Shown here in pieces: positions 1 to 16,329 of a DNA stretch of 64,000 nucleotides. Position numbers and translations under genes: made by a program. The notes below the pieces were generated by a model, which was not told where the DNA came from, did no database searches, and worked only from the letters and a program-made list of their open reading frames with translations. The stretch covers positions 1,291,001 through 1,355,000 of the forward strand of contig JAMXSV010000004.1 of assembly GCA_027559495.1 (NCBI GenBank), in the 5' to 3' direction. This stretch comes from Aurifilum marmelostoma (taxonomy: Eukaryota; Ascomycota; Sordariomycetes; Diaporthales; Cryphonectriaceae). How positions within the stretch are numbered: the stretch's first letter is position 1; each line of letters begins with the position of its first letter.

Positions 1-3000
1 CTGCGTCAGGACATCAGCTGCAGCACCCGAGGCCGCGCCAGATGTAAGCGATACCGACCTGGATGGCCCTGCTGACCGAGCATTTGGGCCTCGGAAGCCG
101 TGTGCTAATTGCGCACTTTGGTCAAAGCTGCATTACCTGACGAGGCGTGCCGCTTTCCAGAGATCACGCGAGCCTCTCACCGGGCACAATCGTACCTTTC
201 GTGTATTGTCGCACACTCATCCGACCACTGCCCCCGAGGAACGATCGCACGGGTCTTCTTGTGACCTTTGAGCGGGAGAACAAGGACGACTACTTCCGAC
301 AATAGTAACATTGAAAAAAAGAAGAAAAAAAAAGAGAGAAGGACTAGGTACAGCTTCCGGCTAGAGTTCCTCTCCGAGCAGGTCGGTCTCTCGCATTCGA
401 GCCCCTCAAACGGGGACTTTCGTTCGTTGTTCTGGTAGCCGGTCAGTCCGACTGGCCCAGATGAGACGAGCCTGCTCTGTTGGCCCACGGTGCAGCCTAT
501 CACAGCCTTGTCCCAGACACAACTGGCAGAAAGCCGCCCACTCGGTGCGATCAGCGCTTAGAAACAGGGCGCCTCGCCACGTCTGGGCCCCTCCTCCCTG
601 CCATCTGTCTGCTCCTCCTCATGGGTCGCGCCCATGGGTCCGCCGAGAGCAAAACGGTCCGCCGCACTTCCACATCACCGTCCGGCACTAGCAGTGAACA
701 AAAAAAAAGTCGATGCATCGCTTAGCCCCGGACTACTTGGAACGGTTCCACGGATCTTGTTATCTTTTTATCCTCTTCTATTCTTGTCCCCATGTCGGAC
801 TTCGGGTATCTGTTTTCTGGGTCGTAGCGCGTGCCGCGGTCTTCGTTTTGCTAATATTATCGCGCGTTGGTCCGGCCCTGAGCTGGCGTCGCAGTATGAC
901 GTGCCACCATTCCATAAACAACTGGCTCATGCATGAATGCATGCATGCTTGCTTGCATTTTCACCACACTCCCTGACAGGCCTGAGCTGTAACCCGGGAG
1001 GGCGGAAGAATCCTCGCTTCCCCCCTCAAGGTTGTTGGGTTGCGGGGAAATGCATGTCGCTTATGGCAAGCTCAGTGATCTGGTCCTCGATCGGATGGCC
1101 ACTCGGTCGCTCGTGTGACCCAGAGGACGGGCGGGACGACAGGCTGATCACAGACCTCGCGGTTGACTGTGCTAGACGGCCCCAGGTTGGCATGGTAGCA
1201 TCGACTCGTGCCACGTCGCCGCCATTCGTTGTCCACCGTCTCGCATGCTCTGACAATTGGCTGGCAAATCCCAGGCGGGCAAGCGTGGCCGCGAACTTTT
1301 CCAAGTTATGTCCCGTCCCCGTCACGAGTATTTACAGTATACTGTAGTGGTAGCACAATGTGGTGTGTGTGCTACCTGAAACTCCCGTTGCCAGATTGCT
1401 TCTTTGCCGCCAGCCTCGTATTGCCTAGTCGGCACCCCGATTTCATATTGATGAAATTGCGGGAAATTCCAGTCTCAACATGTTCCAAGCTGACCCGGCT
1501 TGCCTGGCAACCCGGCCTGGGGCTGGCTACGCAAGAGGCTCCCCACAGACATTCCAGTCTGTCGTGCAACGATGACGCCACAACCCGTCCATCGTATTGC
1601 GATTTTGACCCATCTTTCCCCACGTCAGATGTCAGCGCCCAACACGGAAACCGAGATGGAGGGATGGCAAGTTCCCCTCTCTTATCCCATACGCAACACT
1701 GCATAGTAGCTTAGGATAGAATTTAATTAAAATAAAAATTAAAAAACTCAGACCTCAATAGTACAACGGTCTCGCCAACGGCTGCCTGTATGCAAGTTGG
1801 GGTTTCACATGGCAAGTAAGTCCTGCCGACGACGTGCAGAGAGACCCAGACCTGGTGCAGTGCATGTCTCTGCCTCGCATAAAAAGTTGAGACCAGCGGC
1901 TCAGCTCGAGACGGAGGGGTGCACTCATCGACCAAGCTCTGCCGAAATGCATTCTCTAGTGGACGAGTTATTTCAACCTAGCTTCGCTCCGAGTTGCCCG
2001 TCAAAGATAGCCCCGTTAGGGCGGGCAAGCGTGGTTTGAGCATTTTCGTTCGGGCAAGGCCTAATAGAAAGGGAAACTCTCGGGGAAACAGCAGCGTCAC
2101 GCCTGGCTGTACTGTAGATGTTGGTAGCCCGTTCTGGATATAAGTGCAGATTGGAGATGCAGGTCTAGGAGGTCTAGGCCGGCCTCCAGACCACCTGGGC
2201 ATCCACACCGCTTTTCAAAGAGGACAAAGGGAAATGTAGGAGGAGCAATCGGGTCGATCGATCATCGGCTCCAGCCTCTGGGATGACCAAAACAAATTAG
2301 GAGGCATACCTCCTCAAGGGATGAGACAAGGTCAACACCTATTCCGTTCGCTACCATAGCTACGGTAGCTGAACTTGGTGCATAAGACTGAGCGGTGCTC
2401 GCCCGTGGGTCTTCACACGTCCTGACTATAACAGGACATCCTGTGCTGCACTAGTGACTTGTATTGCATGGCACGCTGTCTTTCCTAAGTCACATTTGGG
2501 TGTAAGAGTGAGTGACTTGATTTGGAATTGAGACATTGCCTCCAACTGTTTTGTCATTCTGATGTGGAAACAATGTGGCGAGAAGATCTTTTCTGATCAC
2601 AGAATCCGCTTTTACTATTGCTTTGGAGAGCTTTCTTGACAGAACAAAGAACAAGGGGCGCCTACTGAGTATAATGTTCAGAGTGGTCTTTCAAAGATCG
2701 GCACTAGATTTGATTATGGGGATCCTAAGCACACAGCCACTGGGTAAAGATGGCCCCCCCCCCACCCCACAAGGATCCAACACCTCATAAACTTCTTGGA
2801 GTACCAATATATACATGACAGATGGTTTCAGTGCACAGCCATCCAAAAATTGTACTCTTCTGTCCTTGCAGCCATCTTTCTGTCGATTTCATCCCGGAAC
2901 ACTTGGTACAGCCACTCAAACAGGACTCCGTATTCACCAGTGATGTACTAGCCGTTCCCGGTGTCTGCCCTAGGGCCCCGGGCTCCAGGCCCTCGGTACT

Positions 3001-6000
3001 ACCCGCTAGAGCCTACCGATTATGGAGCGAGCGTTGCCGTAATTAACTCCCGCTGTAGCAGTCACCGTAGTCCTCGCTCAAGCCGCATTCTAGCTTTGAT
3101 CACAACAGTGATGTGGTTCTCGTTGTCCCTCCAGCCCAAACACAAGAGATAACTCCGAGGTGATCTGATGATCAGGCTTCTCCTTTGCATGGTATTCTAG
3201 CGTGTGAGAGGATGACACCGTCGTCAGTGTTACATGTGTTGCATCGGCAACGTCCTACTCCGTACAAATGAGGAAATACTTACTTAGGTACGTCCACGCA
3301 TGTCTACCCAAAGTAGCACAGCACTTGCCATGGTTTGTAGCACGACCAGCATTGGACTGCACGCAGGACGGCTACGTGTGGATATGCGCAGGCCCGTTGT
3401 TTCTTGGTTCCGACCTTGATTAATGGATCGGCCGATAAGAGCCTAGCATCGCTCCAAGGCCATGGCCCCATGGGTTCATATTGTGAGACTGCGGAGTTCA
3501 CCAATAGCAACTCATTAGAATGTGGCCTCAATGCACTGTTCATAAGGAAGCATGAAAAAATTCAAGCGATTCGTTGCCTGGGAGGCACATTTCAGCCCAG
3601 TATCAGTGAGCTCGGAGAGATGATATAGTCAGGCTTCATCTTTCCCTACAGCCAAGTGTATAGACAAGTAGGTAAAACATACTATGCTAGCACCATGTTG
3701 GTTATGATTATTACCCAGTTCCTTGTATAGCGAGTCTCTTGTGTAACACATCAATGCTCTTGGACACTTGAAAGGCCAGCCAGCTCTCATTGTAAGCATC
3801 AAGGACATCACAGTGCCATTTGTTTCTCTCTTCAGACTACTCATCTTCTTCGCCAGATTGTCAATATGATGGACTTGAATAAATATGGCAAGGGACGAGT
3901 ACAAAATGTACAGAGGACCTCAGGAGCCTCGAGAACACAAGCACATTCTTGCTGAACTACTCAACACTATGTATACGCAGTCTAAGTCTCTGAAGATGGA
4001 CTGTCAGGCTTGAAAGAACTGTGTTAGTATGATAGTTGGTAAGGAGAACAAATAATACTCCTTATTCTCACAGTCCAAATAGAGGATTCACATGATAAGT
4101 TCTAGCCTGGGCAATCCGGGTCTGTGTCAGCGTGGTTATGCCCTGCAGGAATCATGCGGCAAAGGTCATGGCTGGCTCATGGGCAGTGAAGTGCAGGTCT
4201 TGTGATATTAGGCCCCTAATTATCTCTCATAGAGAAGCTATGCTCACTGTCTCCGCTTTCTCACCTTTCTCAATCTCCTTGTCCTTGGTGATAAGGTCTG
4301 AACTGAACACAGGGGGCTGCTGAGATGAGTAGAGGAAGCAATCTTGTCAGCAGCAAAACCTCCTTTTCACTTTCTCAATACGAGTCACCTCCACTTGCAC
4401 CGAGACTATATAAATCTCCTGAAATCAGCATTACTGCACTCCAAACTTCATTCAACCACCATTGAATCCCGCAACAGCAACTCTACAGCCTCCTCCTCTA
4501 TTGGACACTCATATCCGGCACACCAAAAGTTCAATTTTATCAGCCAGTATGTATGAGTGACGACCTTTATAGCGCTGTCAAGGAGCACCAATATGGAACA
4601 CATGCCTGCTCTGAGACTGAAGACAATGCTTCTGTCCTGGCTCAGGGCATATGTTAGGGTTGATATCCCAGTCTGAGTTCCAGCTTGGTCTCCACTGCTT
4701 TCTGTTTAGAGGCAACAGCAGCTATCGAGAAACGTCTGCTTCTGATCCATCGTTTTGTGTTTTGGGTTTGCTATTTTATCTAGCCCTACATATCAGCTGC
4801 TAGGCATCCACCCCTCTCGAACGGTAAGTACATCCTTGGTCCTCAATGTTGAGTATCGTTCTATGACCAGTTGGTTGGGTTTGGTCATCTCTCAAAAGAG
4901 ATTCTTTTACTAACAATGAAATAGCCGATGACATCGCCAGGCAATGAGCTGGATCTCGGAACTTAATGTGACAGCCATCAACCAATAATGGAGCCGTACC
5001 TGATATGGTCTGGGATGTTGTTGTTTTCAGATCTGGCTGTCGCAGCGTGCTGGCTGTACAAATTCGACAGCGATCGGCTACGAGCGGAACGGATGATGGT
5101 GCGCGGTATTTGAGCGACCTCCCGTAATGGTATCTGGACAAAAGGCGCAAGAGGAAGACCTCGTCTGACTGCCACAAGTGGGCGGCTTCTCTTACCCGTC
5201 TAGACGATGCCGAATCTACCAAGGGCCAGGTGAGCTCAGACGAATCTCAAAGACCTCAGAATGTGCGACTTGCTAACGGTGGGCATTGGCGACCCGTACA
5301 GATTAATGCGTCAGTGACCTGCACCCAGGTTAGCATTCGTGACCACTTTCTCGGCCTATGTGATTCGCGGGTGCCGGGTCTCCAATCTGAGGCCAGTGAG
5401 GAAGACTATAGAGGCGGCAGTGTTGGCAGCAAGCTATACGAATCGCCGCCTTGCATTTGCGAATACACACCGGTTGCTCACAGTAGTGATTATTACCGGG
5501 TGGCTCGACGCTGCATATTTCAACGACGAGGTCTTCGCAAGTGGGACCAAAGCCCAACCCATATCTCGTTAGGGATAGGCACGGTAATTTGCTGTTATCA
5601 CGGGCGAATCAGCTATACAGCTGGGAAGGCTGCAAAGTCTACATCGACCGGGCTTGGGCGCGAATGTATGCATTATACACGAGCAGGGTGTGAGGCAGCA
5701 GCACGGCTAATCATTGCCATCTACCACACCTCACTGGCGGTCGGTGCCGTCGGATCGGCGACGGAGCTACAGGCGTGGACACAGCTTGATATTACGCGTC
5801 CCAAGTCTTTTACCTCCGCTATCGAGCAGACTAATGAAGGATCATGATCAACAATGACCACCCTCACCCATCAACGCCGGTGTGCTCACCGAGTACAGTG
5901 AGCATCTCGGGCCTGCGATATTCTTGCGCCCGGCCTCAGAAGTGGATGAGCAGGACAGTATGGGAAACAAGGCATGTCTGCTTACTGCTGGCTAGTCCTA

Positions 6001-8548
6001 TACGGGGGCGACTATGAGCTGGTGAGGCACTTCAAGACCACATCTGCACACCATTTCTGCATCTTATGATGCGTTTCGAGAGCACTGGGCTATCTGTGTC
6101 CGAGGGCCCAAGGCGACATCATATCTACCAGATGCTGAATGACTCTGGGATCCTCCATCTGGCTTTAAGAAGCTGTGTACTTTGTGCTTGGAGAGCTCTG
6201 AGCTTCGGTACACAACCTGTGGCTGGAAGTGCAATGCCCGCTGGCTACTTCTTTCCTGGTATCCGAATTATTACACAAGATCTGTGCCCAGGTATGGACG
6301 CAGCCTCACAATTACCGGAAGTATCACCAACGGGCAATGTGTTGCATGGCAGAGCAAGCAGGACCACCGCATTGGAGATTTCTCAAGCTTCCTATCGATT
6401 TTCTCTACAGAGTTTGGGGCCTTATGGATGTATATTGGCAAACACGCCTATGCTACTGTTCCAACCTCAACATCAAATTCAGCCCGGTTATTGTTCAGAT
6501 GGCGTAACAGCCCTGAAGGCGGTTGAGAGGCAGAAGAGCCCTAAACAGAGAGCTTCGCGACGGCCCGAGTATCAGGAAAGACGCAGATGTACGGAGACAA
6601 CGCCAGAGAGGGGAAACGACGAGCTGCTAATTCCCATCGCCAAGTTTTGAAGGTCACGACCAAGATACCTTGCGGCAGTCATAGCTCGAGACAGTGCCGC
6701 CTTCCACAGTTCGCCGTCCTATGTAATCCCTCCGCGCGACTTCCTGCTTCTACTCTGTCCGCTATGTGCCCTGACTATCAACGACCCTCTGGAGCGAGCG
6801 ACGCAACGAAGCTGCTCCTGGTATCTATACAGATGGCACGCGTCTCAGAAGGAATTCGAGCTATCTACAGGAGGACTCGGGACTGTCAATCTCTCGGGGC
6901 GTCTTTGTTACAGCTCTCCTCCACCGACTTCTCAAAGATCGTCCGCAACTATGCCCTGGAGGGCTGTCAAGATATCTGGGCCGCCTCATCACCGTCAACC
7001 CTCCTAAGACGACAATCTGGTTTCCGGATACACATCCTGGGGTGTCGAAGGCACCACACTCCTCAAAGAATCCGCAGCACTGAACCTGTTGACGAAGTCG
7101 ACCAGTGAGATGAACATGAACACGGGGCGGCGAGTTCAGCATCGCGCGGAAAGGGTCAAGGCTCGCTCCTACTATCAAGACTGCCCTAAAAGCATGAAAG
7201 GTCGAGAATATATGGCTGGTCCGGCCAGTCCACGAAGAAGTACGTGACCGACGGGTCCCGCCCTCTTCAAGACGAAATATGATATCGGGACCACAGGCTT
7301 CGGCGAACTTTGGGACGACCTTTATGCGAGCAGCACCCAGATCCACCTTACAAGCCCTTTTCCTCCTTCTGCAGCCGTTATCCTGCGAGCAACAATCTTA
7401 TCGCCAGGCAGTACAAGCCTCTATGCACTTGGATACCAAGCATCTCAAGCCACGTGCCGAGATCGAGAAGATAGAGGCGTGAAAAGTCATAAACATTATA
7501 GGGTGTCGGTGCCGGTGCCGGACGACATCTTCGCTCGAGGGAGTTCTATAATTATTTCTCCGAACATCTGTCGCCCAAAATAGATCTATGCTGTGTCCGG
7601 CTCATGAGCCGGTCTATCAACGGGATACCTTTCGCCCTATCTTATCCCCATGGGCGGCAGGATCCATCAAGATGCCGAACATGACCAATGTTGGCGGCCT
7701 CAGCCTTGTATCTGCTGCGACTGCAGCAACAATAACTGCCCAGCAGTCGCAAGAAGCCTCAACATCGTTTTGTTGAGCACAGGTTCTCGTATCACCAGGG
7801 TCTGTCTTTGCTCGCAGCAGGAAACTATGATGTAGGAATCTGCACTTGTCTACTGGGGCACTCAAATCGTGGGTGCGTGACGCCGGCAGGCACAAGAGTG
7901 AAGGCACAAGAGAGAAAAGACACATAACAAAGAAGAGCACAATAATCAGAAAAAGAAACAATATAGAGAGACATTGAACATTCAGTTTCAACCCCCGAGA
8001 CAATTCTGTCAGTTTCCGTCTGTTTGTGACCTGTTAATTTAGATTGGCTCGATATGATTGGATCTCAAGCCGACCAGGCGTGGGAACACAAGAGTGAGTA
8101 AGTACTTACGTAGGTAATCAACTCAGACACATGGATGGCTACGATAATTGACCCACAGGAACTTATTATAATGGCTAGTTTGAGACATTCATCCCAGGAT
8201 AAATACAGGAGTTGTTAATTATAATGCATATTGTGCCGACTTAGGCAAAATAGGTTGGAATTCCGAAAGCAAAGTGACCGAGAGCAAATCTCTGCATCCC
8301 GAGGAGGGATCTTGTTCTCTACCTGTTTCCGTCTTGATCATCTATCTACCTCTCACTTGTCCCTCTCTAAGTGACCAGTATGAGTTCAAGCTCTTTATTG
8401 CCGTCATCTCTCATTTGAAGCAACAGTTATTCATCACATTTCCATTCCAATCATCAATCAAACATACACAATCATATATCATCATGCCATTCTCCTCCCC
8501 GATATCTGTGGGTACTAGCAAACTTGCAAGCTACCAGGCCAGTTTTCT
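1..8548. other. Long gene-poor region, no confident gene
   Basis: I find no gene here that I can support. No frame gives a recognisable domain, and I see no tRNA-like A/B-box pair. Overlapping open frames on the plus strand between about 5230 and 7480 are described separately. Short palindromic motifs around GTAC and TACTCCGTA occur, for example near 3257 and 8097. The last stretch before 8548 is the downstream flank of the annexin-like gene on the other strand. Confidence 0.5.
5230..7480 (+). other. Overlapping plus-strand open frames, possible gene relic
   Basis: Three long plus-strand frames follow each other in different phases: 5230-5847 (205 codons), 6066-6650 (194 codons) and 6587-7108 (173 codons). 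A further open stretch runs to about 7480. Successive long frames on one strand can come from a coding region broken by indels, or simply from moderately GC-rich DNA. I recognise no domain in any of them. No convincing start context or intron set joins them. I would not annotate a gene without expression or homology evidence. Confidence 0.15.
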
Positions 8549-10818
8549 TCATCTCGACACATGAAACTTGGTCACCCTGTCTGGCATCCGCGTGATGCAC
8601 AGCTCACGGCAGAATTGACCCCACTCGCCTGACGTGCCATCCTCGATGGATTCCATCATGTCCTTGCCATACCTCTCCTGGTAGGCTCTCTTGACGGCGG
8701 CCATGTGTGCCCCGTCCCAGTGGAAGCGCACCAGGCGCGAGGTCAGCAGTTCACGGCGGAGGGCGTCCTTCTTAGATGCCGTAAGTGCGTGGTGGACCAG
8801 CAGGGCGTCGCGGACGGGCTTGTTGATGACCCCGTTGAGGATGTGTGCCATAAGTTCGCCCTGTGCAAGATCATTTGTGTCAGATCCCCGGTCTGATGCG
8901 CGCGTTCTGCCGGAGGGAGCAGTCTGAAGGAGGTGTAGGAGAGGTGTGTCTATCGAGGACGGCATGGGTTAAACTTACCACTAGATTTCCACTCTTTCGC
9001 AGCGCGTCTCTGGCAAAGTTGGACCGGTACTTGTCGTTGTACAGCTTCAGGACCTCCCTCAGGTGGTTGTCGCTTCTCTTGACGACGATGTTGATCATGG
9101 CGGACTCGCCCCCCCTTCTCGGCCTTGATGGCGCTGCGCAGGTCGTCGGCATCATCCTCGACGAGGTATTGGTCGATGGGCAGGGGACGGCCGTACTTGT
9201 CGACATCGTCCATGCGGTCCTCCTCCAGGACCAGCAACACGGCCTTTTTGAACTTGTCCTCCTTGAGCTCGTGCTTCATGCAGCGCGACAGGCTGTTGTC
9301 GTAGGTCTTGTCGCTGAAGGCCTGCCGGATCTCGTGGATCTCGTCGTTGGTGCGGCCCATCAGGCTCTCGATCAGCAGCTCGCGGCGGGTCTTGTCGCCC
9401 TGGTACCAGAAGCTGGACCAGTAGGCCTCGCTCTCCCATCTGCCGAGGGCGGTGGCGTAGCAGGCCTTCATGAGGGAAGGGTCCTCGTCCTTGAGCCGCA
9501 CGCGGATGTGCTTGGCGACATTGACGCCCTTCTTCTCGGGTCCCGTCTTGACGAGCCGCTTGTATTCGGCCCGCAGGTCCATGATCTGTTCGTGCGTCAG
9601 ACCGGGCAGGATCTCAATCAGCGGGCCCGTGTGCGGCGCCTTGCTGCCCTTGAGCGCGTCGGCAAGCCTCTGGGCGTCGTCCTCGGGGTCAGCAAAGCGT
9701 GCGCGCCGGCTGCGCTTCTTGCCGCCGGCCTCGTCGTCCGAGTTGAGGGGCGAGACGTCTGCAATGTGGGGAGAACCAGGAGCACCGCCGTGGTGGTGCG
9801 TGGGCAGCAGCATGGGCGAGGGCATGGGTGACATGGACTGGTAAGTGCCGTGGTACGACTCCAGGAGCGGGGAGGGCGGTGCGGCCGAGAGGCTGCCAGA
9901 GTTGAAGGCAGTGTTGACAGACAGCGACGACATCTTGCCCAGAGGCGGCTGAGGTGACGAGTTGCGCTTCATGGCGCTCTTGCGAGGCGCCGCGTCGCTG
10001 GTGGGATCAACAGTCAGCGAGTCGCGGTGGGCGTGGTGCTTCCTGCTGCTGCTGCTGGTGGTGGTGGTGGCGTTGTCGCCGCGTCCGTCTGTCGAGTGGT
10101 CCCTGGCGCCAGTGCTCCTGCTCCTGCTCCTGCTCCGGCCCCGGCCACCAGAACGGCCGTCGCCTACGGTCAGCAGGTCTGCGCTGCGCCTAGGATCTGC
10201 GAGGTACGAGTCTCTGTGCTCACGCCGCTCATGGGTGCGGGCATGGGCGTGGTCGCCACGGTCATAGGTTGGCGGGGACTTGGGAGGAGGCGGCGGCATC
10301 TTGCCGTAGGCGAGGTCCTCCTCGAGCTTCTCCTTCTTCTCGGCACGGCGGTCGCGTGACCTCTCGCGCGACCTGTCAGAGAGGGGCGCGGTCATGAGGT
10401 TGTACGTGTCCGAGTTCTCGAGCTTCCTGGCGTACTTCTGGGGCAAGAAGGCGTCCGCCAGGCCCAGACCCGTCTTCGCCCTATCTCTCTCCTTCTCCCT
10501 GTCCGAGTCGGAGTGCCTCTCGCGCGGGCTGTCGCGTCTATGGTCCCTCAGGTCGCCGCCATACGAAGAACGCGCGCCATTTTCCACAGCTGGGCTCCTG
10601 GGGCGGCGGTAGTAGTCGTCGACAGGCGAGGCGGGACCCCTGTACGAAGACGAGTGCCGGTCGCCATATTCATAAGACCTGTCCCTGTCTCTATCGTCGT
10701 ACTCAGCAGGGTCGACGTCGACGACAACGGGGACGCCACGGCTGCGGCTGCGGTCGCGATCACGGCCGCCTGGAGATCGAGACCGGCCACGCCGGTGATC
10801 TTCGACCTGAAGGGACAT
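8549..10818 (-). CDS. Annexin-like protein with long Arg/Ser-rich N-terminus (one frameshift)
   Basis: The C-terminal half (about residue 405 to 716) has annexin repeats: helices such as GPLIEILPGLTHEQIMDLRA, then SFWYQGDKTRRELLIESLMG with the typical run to DKTYDNSLSRCMKHEL. Annexins are calcium-dependent phospholipid-binding proteins; the fungal C4-type group carries a long disordered N-terminus. Here about 400 residues are rich in RSRSRS, RDRD, Pro and Ser. The start at 10818 is the first Met of the frame. An intron at 8861-8978 (GTAAGT...CAG, phase 0) joins GNLV to GELMAHILNG. The frame is broken at a run of seven C on the plus strand (9109-9115); six would restore AEKGGESAMIN and give 716 residues. 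This may be a sequencing indel or a true mutation. Canonical type-2 calcium loops are not obvious, so calcium binding is uncertain. Confidence in the family is high. Confidence 0.85.
8861..8978 (-). other. Intron of the annexin-like gene
   Basis: On the minus strand GTAAGT begins at 8978 and the intron ends with GCACAG at 8861. It is 118 nt and phase 0. Removing it joins two annexin-repeat segments in frame. Confidence 0.75.
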
Positions 10819-14212
<3,394 letters not shown>

Positions 14213-14928
14213 ATGGACCAGTCCGAGAGGGCAGCAGTCATCGTCTGCCTGGGCCCGCACCCGCGCTCCCTGGAAAAGACAATGCAGAGCCTGGTCGTGT
14301 GCTCCGGGATCCTCGACTACTTCCGCGCGACCCAAGGCCGCGGCTACATCATGACGGTCAACTTCTCGGGCACCAGGCTGCTGCAGGCCCGCGACCCCGA
14401 CGAGGCCCAGGCCTGCCTGCGCGAGGACTGCCGCGACTGGACCGCCATCCTGGGCCGCGCCGCCGAGCGCGCCCGCGCCGATGCCCCCGAGACCTGCCGC
14501 CACGTCGAGGTCGTCCTCGTCGGCACCAACGAGTGCCCCGCAGGCACCGCAGACCTCGACACGCTGTGTCGCCAGCTCAAGGCGCAGGGGATCCGCGTCA
14601 ACGCGGTCGTGGTCGAGCCCGAGTCCCCCGACAGCCTCCGCAGCCGCTCGTCGTTCGTCCCGGGCCTGGCTGGTGGCTGGATTGTTCTCGACGACGCGGG
14701 CGAGGCGCAGAGGCGCAGGGGAGGGTCGGACTGGGGCATTGTGCAGCTCGCCCGCGGGACGGGGGTCTCACGCTGATGCCCAACACCGAGGGCAAGCTAG
14801 CCATCTACCAGCTCTTCACCGAGATGTTTCGGCGCTGGGGCGAGCAGTATTGGAGCATGGCTGCCGCGCACAAGGTCAAGACGCCGAGGGTGATGACGAG
14901 AGAAAAGGCTGTCGGGTTGCCTTCATGA
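14213..14928 (+). CDS. Hypothetical alpha/beta protein (one frameshift)
   Basis: I do not recognise this family. The start ATGGACCAG at 14213 has a usable context (AAATCATGG). Coding DNA is very GC-rich at third positions. The protein alternates hydrophobic strands (AAVIVCLG, YIMTVNFSG, HVEVVLVGTNE, IRVNAVVVEP) with charged helices, which suggests a Rossmann-like or von Willebrand A-like fold. No DxSxS metal site is visible, so that is only an inference. The frame ends early at GTGVSR; adding one G to the G5 run at 14761-14765 continues it as GLTLMPNTEGKLAIYQLF to a stop at 14928, giving 238 residues. The downstream segment reads as a natural protein, so an assembly indel is more likely than a true early stop. 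No intron was found. Confidence 0.6.
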
Positions 14929-16329
14929 GGCTGATTGTTTTAGTGAGCGAGGAACAGTGCACTCTTGGTACAGAGAGGGCAGTGGTGTGATAGGGGCGAT
15001 AATGAGGTGGATCAAGGCAGAGTTGAGCATGACTGGGCGTATAGAGAGAGATATTCACGAAGTTATGATGACAAGGAGGAGCGAGATATATACCTCGTAT
15101 ATGATTATTCCAATTCATGAGGAAGTTTTTTTCTTTCGACCCCTGTCCTTGACATCGAGAACACACCGTACGCATGCCTTGCCTCATCATCACGCCCTCT
15201 GCGAGCCATTCACGGCCACCACGCGGAGCTTCAACGCCAGTTCCCTACCACGGATCAGACGCCGACGATACGCCCGACGTCGCTGGCATCTCCAAATCGA
15301 TATGGCAACTGTTATTACGAACCAGATCCCGATTGTGATGCCCACTGCCAGTCTCCTGCCGAGCGACAGATCAGCTGTCAGAGACTTGTTGGCGACACGG
15401 ATCAGCAAGGCTCGCGTGATTCCCGGGGTGATGCGAGCGTGGAGGTATCTGGGTGCCATTGTTGCGTGTAGAGAAGTTTAAACGTGAAATGTTGGTCTGT
15501 GAGCCTCGAGTGGAAGCCAATGTCGTGGATCGGTGAGAGGAGGAGGCGTGGTGAGGCTGAGGAGGCCCCTTCTCAGCAGCAGCGCCTAGTTGGCACCGAG
15601 ATGAAGGGTAAGATCGCAAATTGGCCTCAAGGTGGTATTCTGGCTTTCCCCAAACGGACAGGCACAGAGACAAGAGAAGAGTGAACAGGTGATGAATGTT
15701 CCTCGCCGCCAAGGTAATTTGTGCGCCGCAGCAAGTCATCATCAAATACAGGTAGGTCATCCTTAGCTCTTATATATGTAGGTATACATAAGTACTGTAT
15801 GCAAACATGCGTGGCCACTAGATCCTTGACTCTACTTCAGATGCGTACAATTCATTTTTACACTTGCCTCTCGCGGCCCTACATAATATTTATCCCATCC
15901 TACGCTGGCCCCCACCGCCCAAGTAGCTGCAGGCGAAGGAGCACTGGCGCCGGACTTCATCCCCCATTTCTAGCTTGGCGGAGCGCTTGCTTGTCTGCGA
16001 GGTCTTCATAGAGCTCTGCTATATGTCCTGCTGCTCATATAGCCGATTTAAGGCTGTGGCGACGAGAGGTGAGGCCTAGAGTATAGTCCTTGAGAGAGCG
16101 CGCCGTAGGGTGGGTGGGACCCCCGGGGGTGTGATCTTGCTGCATATGTGAGAGGGCATTTCTGTATCCTGTAGAGAGGCTTGGTTTCGAGCACTACGCA
16201 ACTCAACACCTGGCACTACTCTACGGTCCCAAGTTTGAACATGCCAGAAGCTGGCATCGGGTATCCAGCTAAAGTTGTCATCATTACATATGATATATCC
16301 TATCAAAAACTATCCAAAAGAAGCACCCG
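14929..16329. other. Intergenic; one possible small gene inside
   Basis: Apart from the possible small membrane protein at 15190-15459 (minus), I see no supported feature. It holds the downstream flanks of the gene at 14213 and of GPI2, which ends at 16330. Confidence 0.5.
15190..15459 (-). CDS. Possible small single-pass membrane protein
   Basis: An 89-residue frame starts at 15459 in a good fungal context (CAACAATGG) after a pyrimidine-rich leader. One hydrophobic segment of about 20 residues (around residues 38-57, LAVGITIGIWFVITVAIS) is followed at once by a strongly basic stretch (RCQRRRAYRRRLIRGR). By the positive-inside rule that suggests the C-terminal side faces the cytoplasm. There is no intron and no recognised domain. 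The size is near what chance allows, so this stays tentative; the match between hydrophobic segment and flanking positive charges is what makes it worth listing. Confidence 0.4.
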   Translation of the reverse strand: MAPRYLHARITPGITRALLIRVANKSLTADLSLGRRLAVGITIGIWFVITVAISIWRCQRRRAYRRRLIRGRELALKLRVVAVNGSQRA

